This document shows positions 12,201-23,715 of a stretch of DNA of 64,000 nt, piece after piece. A program made the translations under genes and the position numbers. The first letter of the stretch is position 1. Each line of letters opens with the position of its first letter. Source of the stretch: Vitellaria paradoxa (Eukaryota; Streptophyta; Magnoliopsida; Ericales; Sapotaceae); contig CM034242.1 of the NCBI GenBank assembly GCA_019916065.1, forward strand, positions 43,343,010 through 43,407,009, written 5' to 3'. A model generated the notes under the pieces. That model was not told where the DNA came from, did not search any database, and saw only the letters and a list, made by a program, of their open reading frames with translations.

Positions 12201-13943
12201 AGACCTTTAGGTTTAAAAGGATGGGTGAAGACTTCAAGTGTCTAGAATCAACAGCCATTGATTTTTTTTTTTTTTTTTTTTTTTTGTGCTTGGTATGTTG
12301 AGTTAGTTACATCGTACTGCTGTTACGATTGAATGCTCGATATATTTATGGATGAGGCATGTTCTAGTCTCAGAACCAGAATATGCTTTCTGATACATTC
12401 AGACTAAGGAACTAACCCTTTTGCAAGCATTTTTCATTCTTGGCTTAGAAATTTGTAACGTGTATTTTTATTTCTCTTTTAAGTAAGTTTATGAACAGAC
12501 ATTTGTAGTTTTGATAATGTATTTTTTTTTTTTTTTTTTGGGCAGTATTGAGTGATCCTGCCAAGCGATTTGACTATGATTTAACTGGAAATTATGAGGT
12601 TGATAGGTACTCCTTGCGGGTAAGAATTTCCATTGTGTTGTTGGCCTAGATTCCTTAATCCTTTTAACCTTGTTTGATTCCACTTTGGTTGTGTGATTCG
12701 TATGTGCTAAATGCAACTTATTTCGGATAATTTGGTTTTGCAACACAGGAGTATCTAACCAGATTTAAGGGAATGATACTTACCTGCAATGGGCTTGGTA
12801 TGAGTCACTCAACACTTTGGTAAATTTCTCTTACTACAAATAATATTTTGTTTGGTAAAAACTGTTGTATGTGCTGTTAAAGGTGCTGGGGGTATAAACT
12901 GTAGTGTGTGGATGCATGTGTGAATGTTTTTCATTTTGATATTAGCTTTGTCTCTAAATGATTTTTGGATTCTTCATTTAGACTCCTAATGTTACATGGA
13001 GGGCCATAAGTTATTTTTCTATAAAATCACACGGATTCTTGGATTTGAAACGGTAATAGTGGTATTTCCAGACTATTAGTTGGCATTATTATACTTTTTG
13101 AGTGCTAGCTAATTAATTATGAGTGTCTCTCTACATGTCAGATTTTCATAAAATTTATTCTTAAAATATTGGGATATGTACAAAAATTGAGTATGGATAC
13201 ATGGGCGCTTCGTGAATATTTAAATAAATTATATGCTATACTAGCATAAAATATGTTGTTTTTAAGAAATGTACTTAAAATTAAATGTAATTTGGAGAGG
13301 AAAAAAAAAAAAAGATAGAAATATTTATCTTCCTTCCATATTGAAAAACTAGAAAATTTTCTTTATCGTGAAATATGAGATGCTGCTTAGCCTTACCCTG
13401 CTTTTCAAAATCTAATTTAAAGTTAAGGCATCCAAGTGTCAAATTTCGATATAGTAATTGGATACATATCTCATGCTCTTACTCTTGTTATTTCCGGTTG
13501 GCACGGGTATGTTGTAGCAAATAGAAGAGCCCGTGTACACTAACGACGGTCATCTCGTAGCATATGTTCCTCATTTGTCACTGGGCTATTACATTTGCTT
13601 CGCCTGGACAATACATTACCTTTCTACCACACTCTCTATATTTGCATTATATTTTGTTTATTTGCTGGGTAATTAGCTCATCGGTCGCTTCTTTTGTCAT
13701 AAATCATTATTTTCCTTTCTTATTTACGTGCCTTCTCAACCCACCTTAATTATTTCGTGCCCTCGTACTGTTTTTAGTTCTTGTAGGTTCATGTAGTTTG
13801 TCACTCACATGTGAGTTTGTTAAAGAATTGTGACAAGTTACCCATCTTTGATTCATGCTATTTTTGTGTTGCCACTTACAAATATATATATATGTGCACA
13901 ATGCAGTTCACAACAGCAGCTGATGGAATCTAACGAGAAATAA
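9216..13943 (+). CDS. Small J-domain (DnaJ-like) co-chaperone, six exons
   Basis: Exons 9216-9248, 11747-11824, 11954-12029, 12546-12619, 12749-12819 and 13907-13943 join in frame with GT-AG introns to 122 codons plus TAA. After an 11-residue leader the J-domain begins at [13 protein letters not shown] (residue 12), continues through helix II (YRKLALKW), the invariant HPD at residues 40-42, helix III ([10 protein letters not shown]) and [12 protein letters not shown]-domains recruit Hsp70 and stimulate its ATPase through the HPD loop. A short conserved tail ([18 protein letters not shown]) follows. There is no G/F region, zinc domain or membrane segment, so this is a class C (type III) protein, probably soluble. 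Exon 1 is tiny and its intron 2.5 kb; I chose it because it splices in phase onto DYYKV and plant relatives have a similar charged leader. The last exon is short and slightly less certain. A telo-box-like AAACCCTAA lies at about 8947-8955 upstream. Confidence 0.9.
10644..11106. repeat. CTATGTTACA-ended MITE interrupted by another MITE
   Basis: Ends CTATGTTACATAGAC and GTTCTTGTAACGTAG are inverted. An uninterrupted relative lies at 36972-37298 and aligns on both sides of the internal insertion at 10840-10987, which shows the order of events. Confidence 0.75.
10840..10987. repeat. MITE family B copy nested in the element at 10644-11106
   Basis: The left end GGGTGTGTTTGGTGTGATAAA is mirrored by TTTATCACTCCAAACGCACCC. 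It is 148 bp with ATA on both sides as a possible 3 bp duplication. The interior has CTTTTTATCTCACTGCATGA. Confidence 0.85.
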
Positions 13944-14289
13944 GGTCCGGCTTTCCCATCCCTTCGCTGTTCACTAACCCTGTTATTTGCCTATTCACAT
14001 TCATGGGGTTGCAAATTCCATGTAATGTTAGAACCAGGGCCATTGTATTGAACTGAAACTGCAATAAAATATCGGGAAAAAGCCTTCTTAGAAAAACTGT
14101 TTAAGCCTAAACGTTGTACTTCCCCAGCTGTTACTGTAAATCTGTGACTCTTGGCTGATTTGAAAATGCAAATCAATGGCACTAGTGAATACTCCTTGAA
14201 CTCAGTGGGTTCTGATCCTTTTCATATTTTAATGGGTATATATATTTTGATGGATAGCATATATTCTAATGTAGTTTTGGGATGGCTTG

Positions 14290-14423
14290 ATGTATTATTT
14301 TTGGTTCTCTTATGTGGCAAATTGTTGTAGGTATTTTTTTTTCTCTATTTTTTGGGATGTATTATTTTTGGTTCTCTTATGTGGCAAATTGTTGTAGGTA
14401 TTTTTTTTTCTCTATTTTTTGGG
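14290..14423. repeat. Two perfect-looking 67 bp tandem copies
   Basis: 14290-14356 and 14357-14423 repeat the same text, beginning ATGTATTATTTTTGG and including CTCTTATGTGGCAAATTG. The near-identity points to a recent duplication. Confidence 0.93.
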
Positions 14424-16020
14424 AATGGGACTTGGGTGAACCGAACCCGTTGCTTTTTTTGTAGTAGGGGTGTTGTTTTCTATCAAGGCTCAGGATTTTT
14501 TTTTTTTTTTTGGGTGGGGGGGGGGGGTCTGGTTGGGGGTTTGGCGGGGAAGGTTTGCTCCAAAAAAAAAAAAGTTAAGACTGGTTTGACAAAACTTTTA
14601 GTTTTTAGTTTTTATTTTCATTTTTTTAATATTGAACATGGGAATTGAAAATTGTTTTAAAATTCTTAAAAATTATAGAAATATAAAAAAATATTTTTTC
14701 AAATTTTTATTTTGAGTTTTCATTTTCCTCCATCATTACTGGTCACAACTATCATTCATTGTTGACCGGCAGTTACTCACCTTTGACCACCATCGGTTGG
14801 TTTGGTACACTATGTCGAAATTGTTCTATTTATTAGTAATATTTTGTTTATTTATTTTTTTATTTTCTTCAAATGCAATTAATAATTTTTTATTCACTAA
14901 TTAAATAAAGAGGATGTAAAATTATTTTTATTATAACTTTGAACTCAAGCTTTGGTTATTAATTTTATTTTTTAGTTAATAAGTTGTTAAATTTTAAAAA
15001 TTGTCAAACAAACAAATTTTAGAAATTACGTAACATTCTGTTTGGAATGGTAAATTTGACAAGATTTGATTTCATTTGATGAAAATTCACATTAATTTTT
15101 ATATTGGACAATTAAAATAAAATTTTATGAGTTGATTTGATTTTATTTCATCAATTAAATTTTGAAATTTCTATACAATTTGAAATCTAATACAAAACAA
15201 CAGAATTTGACGAGAATTCATTACTTTCTTAAACAATTTAAATAAGTGGACAAATTTATCTTCTTAAATTATATTTGTCATATTTTTTTATTTTTTATTT
15301 ACATGGTCAAACTTAGTATTTCATTTAAATCAAATAATTTAATTTATAAATTTAAAATGTGTTTCAAGTATAAAATTTTATTTACCAAATCAAAATAAAT
15401 CAAATTTAATCAATTCTTATTTTAAAATAAAATCAATTCTAATAGTAGAATAATTTTTAAAAGGGTGGAAAAATCATAAATTTTTTTTTTTTTTTTTTGC
15501 GCAACCAAATGGGCCGGTAAAGTGGTGGCGTTGGTGGGAAATGCGAGCAGGGGTTTCCAGCTGCCTAGATTGTATTTATCATTGTATATTATTTTAATTA
15601 GAATAAAAATGGTTTAGTCATTAATATTTTTTTAAAGTAGGAGAAATTATAATAATAACAGGTATTTTAGCAGTTTTTCTAAATAGAATCTCTATAATGT
15701 GTTAAAAAAAAATATTACTTCCCTAATTGATTCTACAATAGCTTAACAAAGTTTTAACTTTGGGGATGTCCCATAAATAATTAGGCCTTGTCTGTTAGTC
15801 AAAGTCATAAATATTTTTAAATTCCTTATTTATACTTAACGAAGGGATGAATGTACAATATTCATACGTAAATGTTATCTGAGTAGTGAACGAGTTTCAC
15901 TCTTCCATGCCTCATCACAAACGAATTGGCAGTCACTGATTGAAACCCTCTTCCCTCATTAGGAGCGCCCATTCCTCGGCTCCAAGCAGCGAGTTACATA
16001 TCTGGGTGTGTTTCATATTT

Positions 16021-16112
16021 GGGTGCGTTTGATTGTGTGATATGAAATGAGAAATTGGATTGGCAATCTACGGATTTCATTTAATTTTATATTTGATTGG
16101 GAAAAATAACTC

Positions 16113-16149
<37 letters not shown>

Positions 16150-16428
16150 ATTTAAACTGCTAATCCCTTAAAATGAAAGAAATAAAATACTTAAGAGAGA
16201 TATTATTTTATATTCATTATTCTCTGGATTGTTCCCCATCAAGATTCAAAAATCCAAAATTACTTGTTGACAAATCGCATTTTTTTATATCATTTTATAT
16301 CTAATCAACTAAATACTAAAAAATTAATCTCACATAAAAGTTTAATCTCATGTTATATTTGATCTCATATCTTTATCTCATGATACTGCTCATCTTCCAT
16401 CATCCAATCACTCCAATCAAACATAACC
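16021..16428. repeat. About 400 bp MITE (GGTGCGTTTGATTG ends)
   Basis: The left end GGGTGCGTTTGATTG pairs with CACTCCAATCAAACATAACC at the right. The right half shares TTAATCTCACATAAAA-like and ATCTAATC(CC)ATA blocks with elements at about 31508-32252 and 41966-42760. A TA microsatellite sits inside. Confidence 0.65.
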
Positions 16429-16770
16429 AATTAGTCATTGATCTAACAGGACTCGGATTGAGAACCGCTTAAATGAATCTATAATAGAGAATTCATTTCA
16501 GCCACGCCATATAGAATCTCTAAAATATTATATATATGTAAAAAATTATTTCTTTATTTTATAAATTTTTGTATTTAAGAGCATTATGTCAACTTCTATC
16601 ACATCATAGAGTATTAAGATTCTATAGTAAATTTATATTGATTTTAGAACTACACGTAAATAATGTACAATGAATGTATGTACAGAGTCACAAAGCATAC
16701 GACAGAGGAATTCAGTTCAATAGTAGCCAATGTGGAATTCACGTCAAAAGGGTTATGTTATTGCACCATG

Positions 16771-19700
16771 CTACAAGCTCGAAATCTGATCAGAGCCCAC
16801 ATCCGACTGAACAGCAGAGCTGCTGCTCCTCTTGAGATGGAATGCAAACGACTTGTTCAACTCAGCAGCATCTTGAACCCTAAGCCGAGTTCCCTGTTGT
16901 CCAACCACCACGGCTGCAACCTTGGCCGCCAATGCCCCCATCCCTTTCAAATCCGACACCCCCCTTAGAATTCCATACAGAATGCCCGATGCATAGGCGT
17001 CACCAGCACCGCATGTGTCCACCGGAACGCATGGTGATGGAGGGATATATATAGCTTCCCCTTTTACGCCAATATAGGAGCCTCTTGGCCCATCTGTAAC
17101 CGAAACTAAGGGCACAAAATGGCTTAGGTACCTGGCAGCAGATGCAGGAATTTCCTTTGGGGAGAAATCACAAAATGCCCTTGCTTCGTTGCTGTTGGCA
17201 AACAGAATATCTGCATGATTTTCCATAATTTCCCTAGAAAAAAAAAATATAACCTTTCAGATGAGTGAAGATGAGAACAAAGAACAAACCAGTTTCCATT
17301 ACCCTATCAGGGTCTGGTGCAAATGAACAGAAATCAAGCTATTATAGATGTGGAAATACTACTATACCATCTAGGGTCGTAAAGATGATCAATATTTTTC
17401 ACTAATGTCTGTATCTAAGTGAACATTTGGGAAAATAAGAGCTACCAACTACTAGGTTTTGGACTTTTTTTAAAACGACCAAATTTATCTTTTTACATTT
17501 TAAACTTATTCTAAACATTGAAAGGAAAAAATGTCAAATTAACAAAAAATAAAAAAGCTAACTACTAAAAAGTTAGCTTTTTTCTTAGTAGCTAGCTACA
17601 GAAAAACTAGCTACAGAAAAACTAGCTACTAAAAAGCTAACTTTTTTCCCCTTTCATAAAAAAAAAAAAAAAAAAAAAAGATTAGGCATTTTTTCTTCCC
17701 AAACTCAACCAAAGTATTGCAGTTCAACCATCAGTTGAACATCTCCATGTAGAACAAAGTGAACTATGCATGTATAAGGAGAATTGAACAATAAGAAAAG
17801 TGAAAAGTCTGTTAAATCCATTTGTTACTTCTAGGACTCCATTTGTTGTTAGCTGAAGTCACAGCTGCCAGCTGAAATTGGCTTGGAAAGGGGCTCAGCA
17901 GGCAGCAACATGACTCTCTCTCTGGAGAAACTTTATTGGCATCACCCATTGTCTCGCTCTTCAGAAGAGACAATTCTATTTAAAGTTGAAAGAAAGTTCA
18001 ACAACTGTAAATCATGCATTGTGAATCTGTAATGAACAAATTTTGGCTATAACTACCCATGGCGCTTGTTATTTGAAGAAAACAGGTAGGGCTTGTGCAA
18101 ATTCACATGTTACTGTTCTTTTATGTGACAAGCTTATTATTCAAAATGCCCATCCAATGAAGAGAGTAATAATATAGGAAGGTTAGTCGGTTGAAGTTTT
18201 ACCAGAAATCATCATAGTGTCTCTCAATGCAGGAGACATCCGAAGCTGTAATAGCAACCAAAGCACCACTCTTATGGGCATCCTCACATGCTTTTTTAAT
18301 TGTTCTTATTGTATCAGGAAGCTCAAATAAATATCCTTCAACAACCAATACATTTGTCTTGGAGATTACATTGGCCAAGGAAGGATCATAGTTAACGGAT
18401 GAAGACGTACCCTGGCATCACAACGAGAGAGCATATTAGGGGCCCATGTAAGTTGCAAATGAAAAAAACCAAACAAAACCATGAAATGCTTTTTCAGAGT
18501 AATCATTGTATGAAAATTTTGAGGAGTTCAAGATGGTTGATAATGCAAATTCAGGATCACCACCAGCACCAACTACCCCATACAGACTGTACATGGTTCC
18601 TAATAGATGGATAATATGAGTCACTCAAAATCACTGAAGCAAACACATCAGAAAGGCATAATACTTTGAAATTGATATTAAACTGCCTTTTGCAAATAGT
18701 CTCACAACAAACACATGACAATAGGTCTAATACTACCTGTATTTGATAACAAACTAACAATGTGCTCAATGAATGACCCAAAAAAAAAAAAAAAGGATGT
18801 CACAAGAACAGATCTGACCTGATATGCAAGCATCGTCCGCTGGGCATCAGGAGTGGTAAGAACTATAACAGTCCCTGTTGTCCCATTCTTTACTGAAGGA
18901 GAGAGAAAATTGACATTTGCCCGACACAGTTTTGCCCTGCATAATTATTTAGGAGCTAACATATCAGATATTTAGTAAGATACTTGTCTTGATTAACTAT
19001 CATTCTGGCCACAAAGCACAGGAAAAGAATTCCTAATTAAGCTCCTGAAACTACTTAACTTCTTCCACAACTGAACGCGCCATAGACAACATCATTGGTC
19101 ATAAAATTGTTCAAATTTCCATTCATATACGATGTATGTGTGTATGATAAGTTTCTAAGGTGTACACCTAGAGGCTTGACCATCATATGGGAAACCAGGA
19201 GAAGTATTCGGTATAATTCAAAAGCAACTGATTTTGGATGACAGCCAGTGGGAGCTGTTATATCCATGAAAATTAAAATAATTACAACTTAATTGGTTGG
19301 TGTCAAAGGTTATTTTTGAAGTAACGGAAGCTTGAGAAGCCTCAAAATTGAGCAACACCAGAGTAAATTGTATTCACCAAGTGTGGATGTACAAGTATGA
19401 AGTAAAGCACTTGGGTAAAACTGAGAATTCTACCTGTAAAACTCGCCTAATGGATCGCTGCCAACACTACCTGCCATAGCTACATTTAAGGCAGTACCTC
19501 CAATGGGATGAACACCAAGCCTCGCCAACGCCACCAAGCTATTAGAAAGAGATCCACCAGCAGCAGCCTTGTAGCTGCACCCATCCATTGCCCGCAGAAC
19601 TCTACCCCTCTCCTCGTGATTCACAAGATTCCTTGTTCCCTTCTCTAATCCCAGTCTATCCAAGAATTCATCATCAACCGTCCCAGAAAAGTCTACCTAC

Positions 19701-20530
19701 AATTATGAAAAAAAAAAAAAAAAGAGAACCTATCATACTTGAATACAAGAACAAATAGGTATACATCGCAGAGGTGCAGGACTAGTAATAATTATCTACA
19801 AATCCGATATGAAAAATAGAAAAGAAAAAGAATATTTATAGGGAAAGATATAAGCTGTAAAAAATCTAGATGGAGTGATTTTGATAGTTTCCCATAACCC
19901 TAGAATAAAGGGAAAAGAAAGGAAATTCATTAGCATAAAGCAAGAGAAGAAAAATTCAAATTAGCATGAACAACACAATTTTACATTTTTTTTTTTCTAA
20001 TGTTTTGTTTTCCGAAATTGGGCAGCAAACAAACAAATCAAAGGGTAATCAAGAAAGGGGGGAAAAGAAGTTACCATGGCTTGGCCAAGACCTAAAACAT
20101 CCCATCTCTCAGGCAGAGCACTGCGATTTCTATCCTCAATATGTACTGTATCTTCTCCTCCTCCTCCTCCTCCTCCTCCTCGTAGTCCTGCGTCGTCACC
20201 GGTGACATCAGCATCGCCATCTTCTTCTTCTTCTTCTTCTTTTTCGCTGTCACTCTCGAATTGTTCTCTGACTGGGTCAATGTTTCGGCCGCTAAATTTA
20301 GAAGAAGAAAAAGAAGAAGAAGAAGACCAGAAAAGGCGAGAAAGGACATCTTCGTCTATGGAATTGAAAGGAAAGGGGGTGGGCGAGCCTTGTCTGATAA
20401 GTCTGCAGCTGAAGCTGGAGGAGAAGGAGGTGAAATGGGGAGGTGCGTAACGATTAGTTATTGTAGGAGAGGAAGTGGGAGTCTTGTTGATGGAATAGCG
20501 ACAAACGAGAGAGCCGAGAGACACAGACAT
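16771..20530 (-). CDS. pfkB-family carbohydrate kinase, probably plastid-targeted, five exons
   Basis: Minus-strand exons 20530-20075, 19696-19434, 18936-18819, 18411-18203 and 17233-16771 join in frame with GT-AG introns to 502 codons plus stop. Residues 1 to about 90 are Ser/Thr/Arg-rich with few acids, like a plastid transit peptide. Residues about 91-126 are a Glu/Asp and poly-Gly low-complexity linker. The ribokinase-like fold starts near WDVLGLGQAMVDFSG, has the substrate-side GG motif (KAAAGGSLSN), NVAMAGSVGSDPLGEFYR, and ends with the ATP-site signature DTCGAGDAYASG, whose GAGD Asp (residue 427) is the expected catalytic base. Such enzymes phosphorylate a sugar or nucleoside hydroxyl with ATP; the substrate cannot be told from sequence. 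Plants have several uncharacterised plastid members of this subgroup, and this one looks intact. A Gypsy element begins 327 bases upstream of the ATG in the same orientation. Confidence 0.93.
17234..18202 (-). other. Intron 4 of the pfkB kinase gene
   Basis: It contains a dense inverted-repeat patch at about 17550-17650 (GCTAACTACTAAAAAGTTAGC and repeated AAAAACTAGCTA), related to the MITE at 5771-6012. An unassigned GC-richer stretch at about 17810-18080 is discussed under rejected items. Confidence 0.55.
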
Positions 20531-20851
20531 TGCTGGAGTTGAGGGTGGAGGTGAGGCTGAGGGTAGGGGCGGGGGTTTAACTTTTGCAGGATGATGAGCC
20601 GCCGCCGCCGCCGCCGCTTCTGCCGCCGAACTCCGGTAATTCTTCCACCCTCGCCGCTGCGGGTCTGCGACCGATCCTCTCTATATATGTTGTGGTTGGT
20701 TTATCTAATCCTTTGGTTGGAAACTTAGAAGTTTTATTACGGTGTCACGTGGAATTCGGGGAACCAGATCGCAGTCGGTAATTAGATTGAAAAAATCCGA
20801 GCCGTTTATTGCCCCAAAAAAATGAAGAAAATCATCTGAACCGTCCATTAG
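20531..20851. promoter_or_regulatory. Compressed 5' region of the pfkB gene
   Basis: About 320 bases remain between the start codon and the Gypsy target duplication. The part near 20560-20680 is GC-rich with a GCC trinucleotide run (20600-20620), suggesting 5' UTR and core promoter. I see no clear TATA box. The 65-codon ORF at 20584-20781 is a by-product of the trinucleotide run. Confidence 0.45.
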
Positions 20852-20856
20852 TTATA

Positions 20857-23700
20857 TGAAGTGAGTGCTTCCCGGTTTCCTTTGATTTTCCTTTTTTTTT
20901 TTTTTGTTTGATGATTGAATAGAAAAGAAAGAAAGAAGAAAGTTTGTTGAATCTGAATAAAAAACAGAATGGATACTGAATTAAGGGATTAACTATTTTG
21001 AGGCTGGTGACCTTCCGTTACAACTGAAATTCTAACAAATTTCTCATGTCTTTCTAGTTTTTACATACTTCTATTTATACCCATATACAATGGGCATTAT
21101 TTTCATAATACTACTTATTATTGAGCTGGGCTGGGGTGTTTCTATTGTTGATTAGGTTACTCGTATTTGGTTTTGTAGGTGAGCAGATCCAAAGTAATGA
21201 ACCGAGTGATGAAGCTCAACTAATTGGTGTGGGTTGGATTGAAACTGGGCCCCTGTGCTCTCACTTCAACCCAGCTAGAATTTGACCTGCTCGTGCTTTT
21301 AAATTCTGTTGAATTGTCTTCAATGGCCCTTCTAGAATCAGGGTTATATGTATTACCCCCATGTGCCAGCTGCAACTGTCCTATCGATTGTCCTTCAAGT
21401 CTCTCATCTGTCATTTTTATATCTTGGATGATGCGATTCCTTTTAGCCGTTGGATCTCTAGCTGTTGGAAGGTTGTGATTGAGCAATTTGTGGGTTTTAT
21501 CCAGTCCACCCACTTGGCCCCAATGTGTAGCCATCTGACGGCCCACGTTGCTCCACATGTACCAGCCTTCCATCTGTTCCCAAATTGCACAATCAAGGTT
21601 AAGCTTTCCAAGCTTTGGCCTCTGGTTCTAGACAACGACACCCTCGGGCTCACCATTACTCTTCCACTTCCTTTTCCCCTGTAACATCCCCTGATCTCGT
21701 GTATCCTCCTTCTGCTCTCCCTTTCTTCTTTGCTGGATGTTTGTGTTGATGTAACGACCCGCATCCATATAGTACAATATTGTCCGCTTTGGGCTTCGCA
21801 AGCTACTTCCCAGCAGGTCACCCATCCTAGTACTGCTCCCACTAGAGCACGCTTAACCCTGGAGTTCCCACTGAACCCAGTGCCCTCACGGCTTTAAAAC
21901 GCGTTGTTCTATATTGATATCGAATATTACATATATGCCACTTCCTTTCACGACCCAGGCGATGTGGGATGAGAGGCATTGCTTCTCTGCTTCACCTCCC
22001 GATTCACTCTCCCGCAGGGAAAGTCCCTCACGGGCAGGTCCCTCACAGTCCCTCACAATCCTCCCCCTTACAGGGCACGCGTCCTCGCGTGGCCTCCTAT
22101 TTCACTCTCCCGTAGGCAGAGTCCCTCACAGGCAGGTTCCCCACACGTGGGGCCCACGCGTGATCCTACACTTCCAGCTGGGTATTGGCTCTGATACCAT
22201 TTGTAACGACCCGCATCCATATAGTACAATATTGTCCGCTTTGGGCTTGATAAACTACTTCCCAGGAGGTCACCCATCCTAGTACTGCTCCCACTGGAGA
22301 ACGCTTAACCCTGGAGTTCCCACTAAACCCAGTGCCCTCACGGTTTTAAAACGCGTTGTTCTATATTGATATCGAATATTACATATATGCCACTTCCTTC
22401 CACGACCCAGGCGATGTGGGATGGGAGGCATTGCTTCTCTGCTTCACCTCCCGATTCACTCTCCCGCAGGGAAAGTCCCTCACGGGCAGGTCCCTCACAG
22501 TCCCTCACAATCCTCTCCCTTACAGGGCACGCGTCATCGCGTGGCCGCGTGCCCTCATGTTTCACTCTCCCGTAGGCAGAGTCCCTCACAGGCAGGTCCC
22601 CTACACGTGGGGCTCACGCGTGATCCCACACTTCCAGCTGGGTATTGGCTCTAATACTATTTATAATGACCCGCATCCATATAGTACAATATTGTCCGCT
22701 TTGGGCTTCGTAAGCTACTTCCCAGCAGGTCACCCATCCTAGTACTGCTCCCACTAGAGCACGCTTAACCCTGAAGTTCCCACTGAACCCAGTGCCCTCA
22801 CGGCTTTAAAACGCGTTGTTCTATATTGATATCGAATATTACATATATGCCACTTCCTTCCACGACCCAGGCGATGTGGGATGGGAGGCATTGCTTCTCT
22901 GCTTCACCTCCCGATTCACTCTCCCGCAGGGAAAGTCCCTCACGGGCAGGTCCCTCACAATCCTCCCCCTTACAGGGCACGCGTCCCCGCGTGGCCTCCT
23001 GTTTCACTCTCCCGTAGGCAGAGTCCCTCACAGGCAGGTCCCCCACACGTGGGGCCCACGCGTGATCCTACACTTCCAGCTGGGTATTGGCTCTGATACC
23101 ATTTGTAATGACCCGCATCCATATAGTACAATATTGTCCGCTTTGGGCTTGGCAAGCTACTTCCCAGCAGGTCACCCATCCTAATACTGCTCCCACTGGA
23201 GCACGCTTAACCCTGGAGTTCCCACTGAACCCAGTGCCCTCACGGCTTTAAAACGCGTTGTTTTATATAGATATCGAATATTACATATATGCCACTTCCT
23301 TCCACGACCCAGGCGATGTGGGATGGGAGGCATTGCTTCTCTGTTTCACCTCCCGCAGGCAGAGTCCCTCACGGGTAGGTCCCTCACAGTCCCTCACAAT
23401 CCTCCCCCTTACAGGGCACGCGTCCCCGCGTGGCCTCCTGCTTCACTCTCCCGCAGGCAGAGTCCCTCATAGGCAAGTCCACTACACGTGGGGCCCACGC
23501 GTGATCCCACACTTCACAGTTGGGCATAGGCTCTGATACCATTTGTAACGACCAAGGCGATGTGGGATGGGAGGCATTGCTTCTCTGTTTCACCTCCCGC
23601 TTCACTCTCCTGCAAGCAGAGTCCCTCACGGGTAGGTCCCTCACGGGTAGGTCCCTCACAGTCCATCACAGTTGAGGTTCTGGAGATTAGTGCCGTAACA
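20857..23700 (-). repeat. 3' LTR of the Gypsy element, split by the TRIM array
   Basis: LTR parts are 20857-21749 and 23676-23700, with GTTGA present on both sides of the inserted TRIM (21745-21749, 23671-23675). Plus-strand ends are TGAAGTGAGTGC and GTGCCGTAACA, giving TG...CA termini. Confidence 0.93.
21750..23670 (-). mobile_element. TRIM retrotransposon array: five LTRs alternating with four internal segments
   Basis: Plus-strand reading gives LTR1 21750-22057, internal 22058-22201, LTR2 22202-22509, internal 22510-22661, LTR3 22662-22959, internal 22960-23103, LTR4 23104-23398, internal 23399-23543, LTR5 23544-23670 (with a deletion in its middle). LTRs run from TGTAACGACC to CCCTCACA, about 300 bp. 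On the minus strand each roughly 145 bp internal segment starts with a primer site (TGGTATCAGAGCC) just after ...GTTACAAA and ends in a purine tract (AAGGGGGAGGAT) just before TGTGAGGG. No protein is encoded. GTTGA duplications flank the whole array, so it arrived as one insertion or expanded afterwards. The ATATTGTCCGCTTTGGGCT and TTTAAAACGCGTTGTT blocks are typical of plant TRIM LTRs. Confidence 0.93.
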
Positions 23701-23715
23701 ACTCCTCCCATCTTC
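23701..23715 (-). other. Polypurine tract of the Gypsy element
   Basis: The minus strand reads GAAGATGGGAGGAGT immediately before the TG that opens the 3' LTR. It is also inside the still-open pol frame. Confidence 0.85.

Larger units (their letters stand above)
13944..16770. other. Spacer between convergent J-domain and pfkB genes
   Basis: Both genes end into this 2.8 kb. It starts with the likely 3' UTR of the J-domain gene (to about 14.25 kb), then a 67 bp tandem duplication, a T/G tract at about 14497-14527, an AT-rich stretch with internal inverted similarity near 15040-15420, and a MITE at 16021-16428. No supported coding sequence. Confidence 0.6.

Noticed and set aside
17811..18080. 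Possible solo LTR in pfkB intron 4 (TGTTAAATCC ... GAAAACA)
   Set aside because: TG...CA ends can be drawn, but no matching 5 bp duplication flanks them (AAGTC against GGTAG) and no second copy is in the window.
20076..20542. Plus-strand and alternate-frame ORFs rich in Pro, Ser or Glu over pfkB exon 1
   Set aside because: Shadows of the low-complexity Glu/Gly linker of the kinase on the other strand or frame.
20584..20781. 65-codon Pro-rich ORF upstream of pfkB
   Set aside because: Generated by a GCC trinucleotide run in the GC-rich 5' region; no homology recognised and no splice support.
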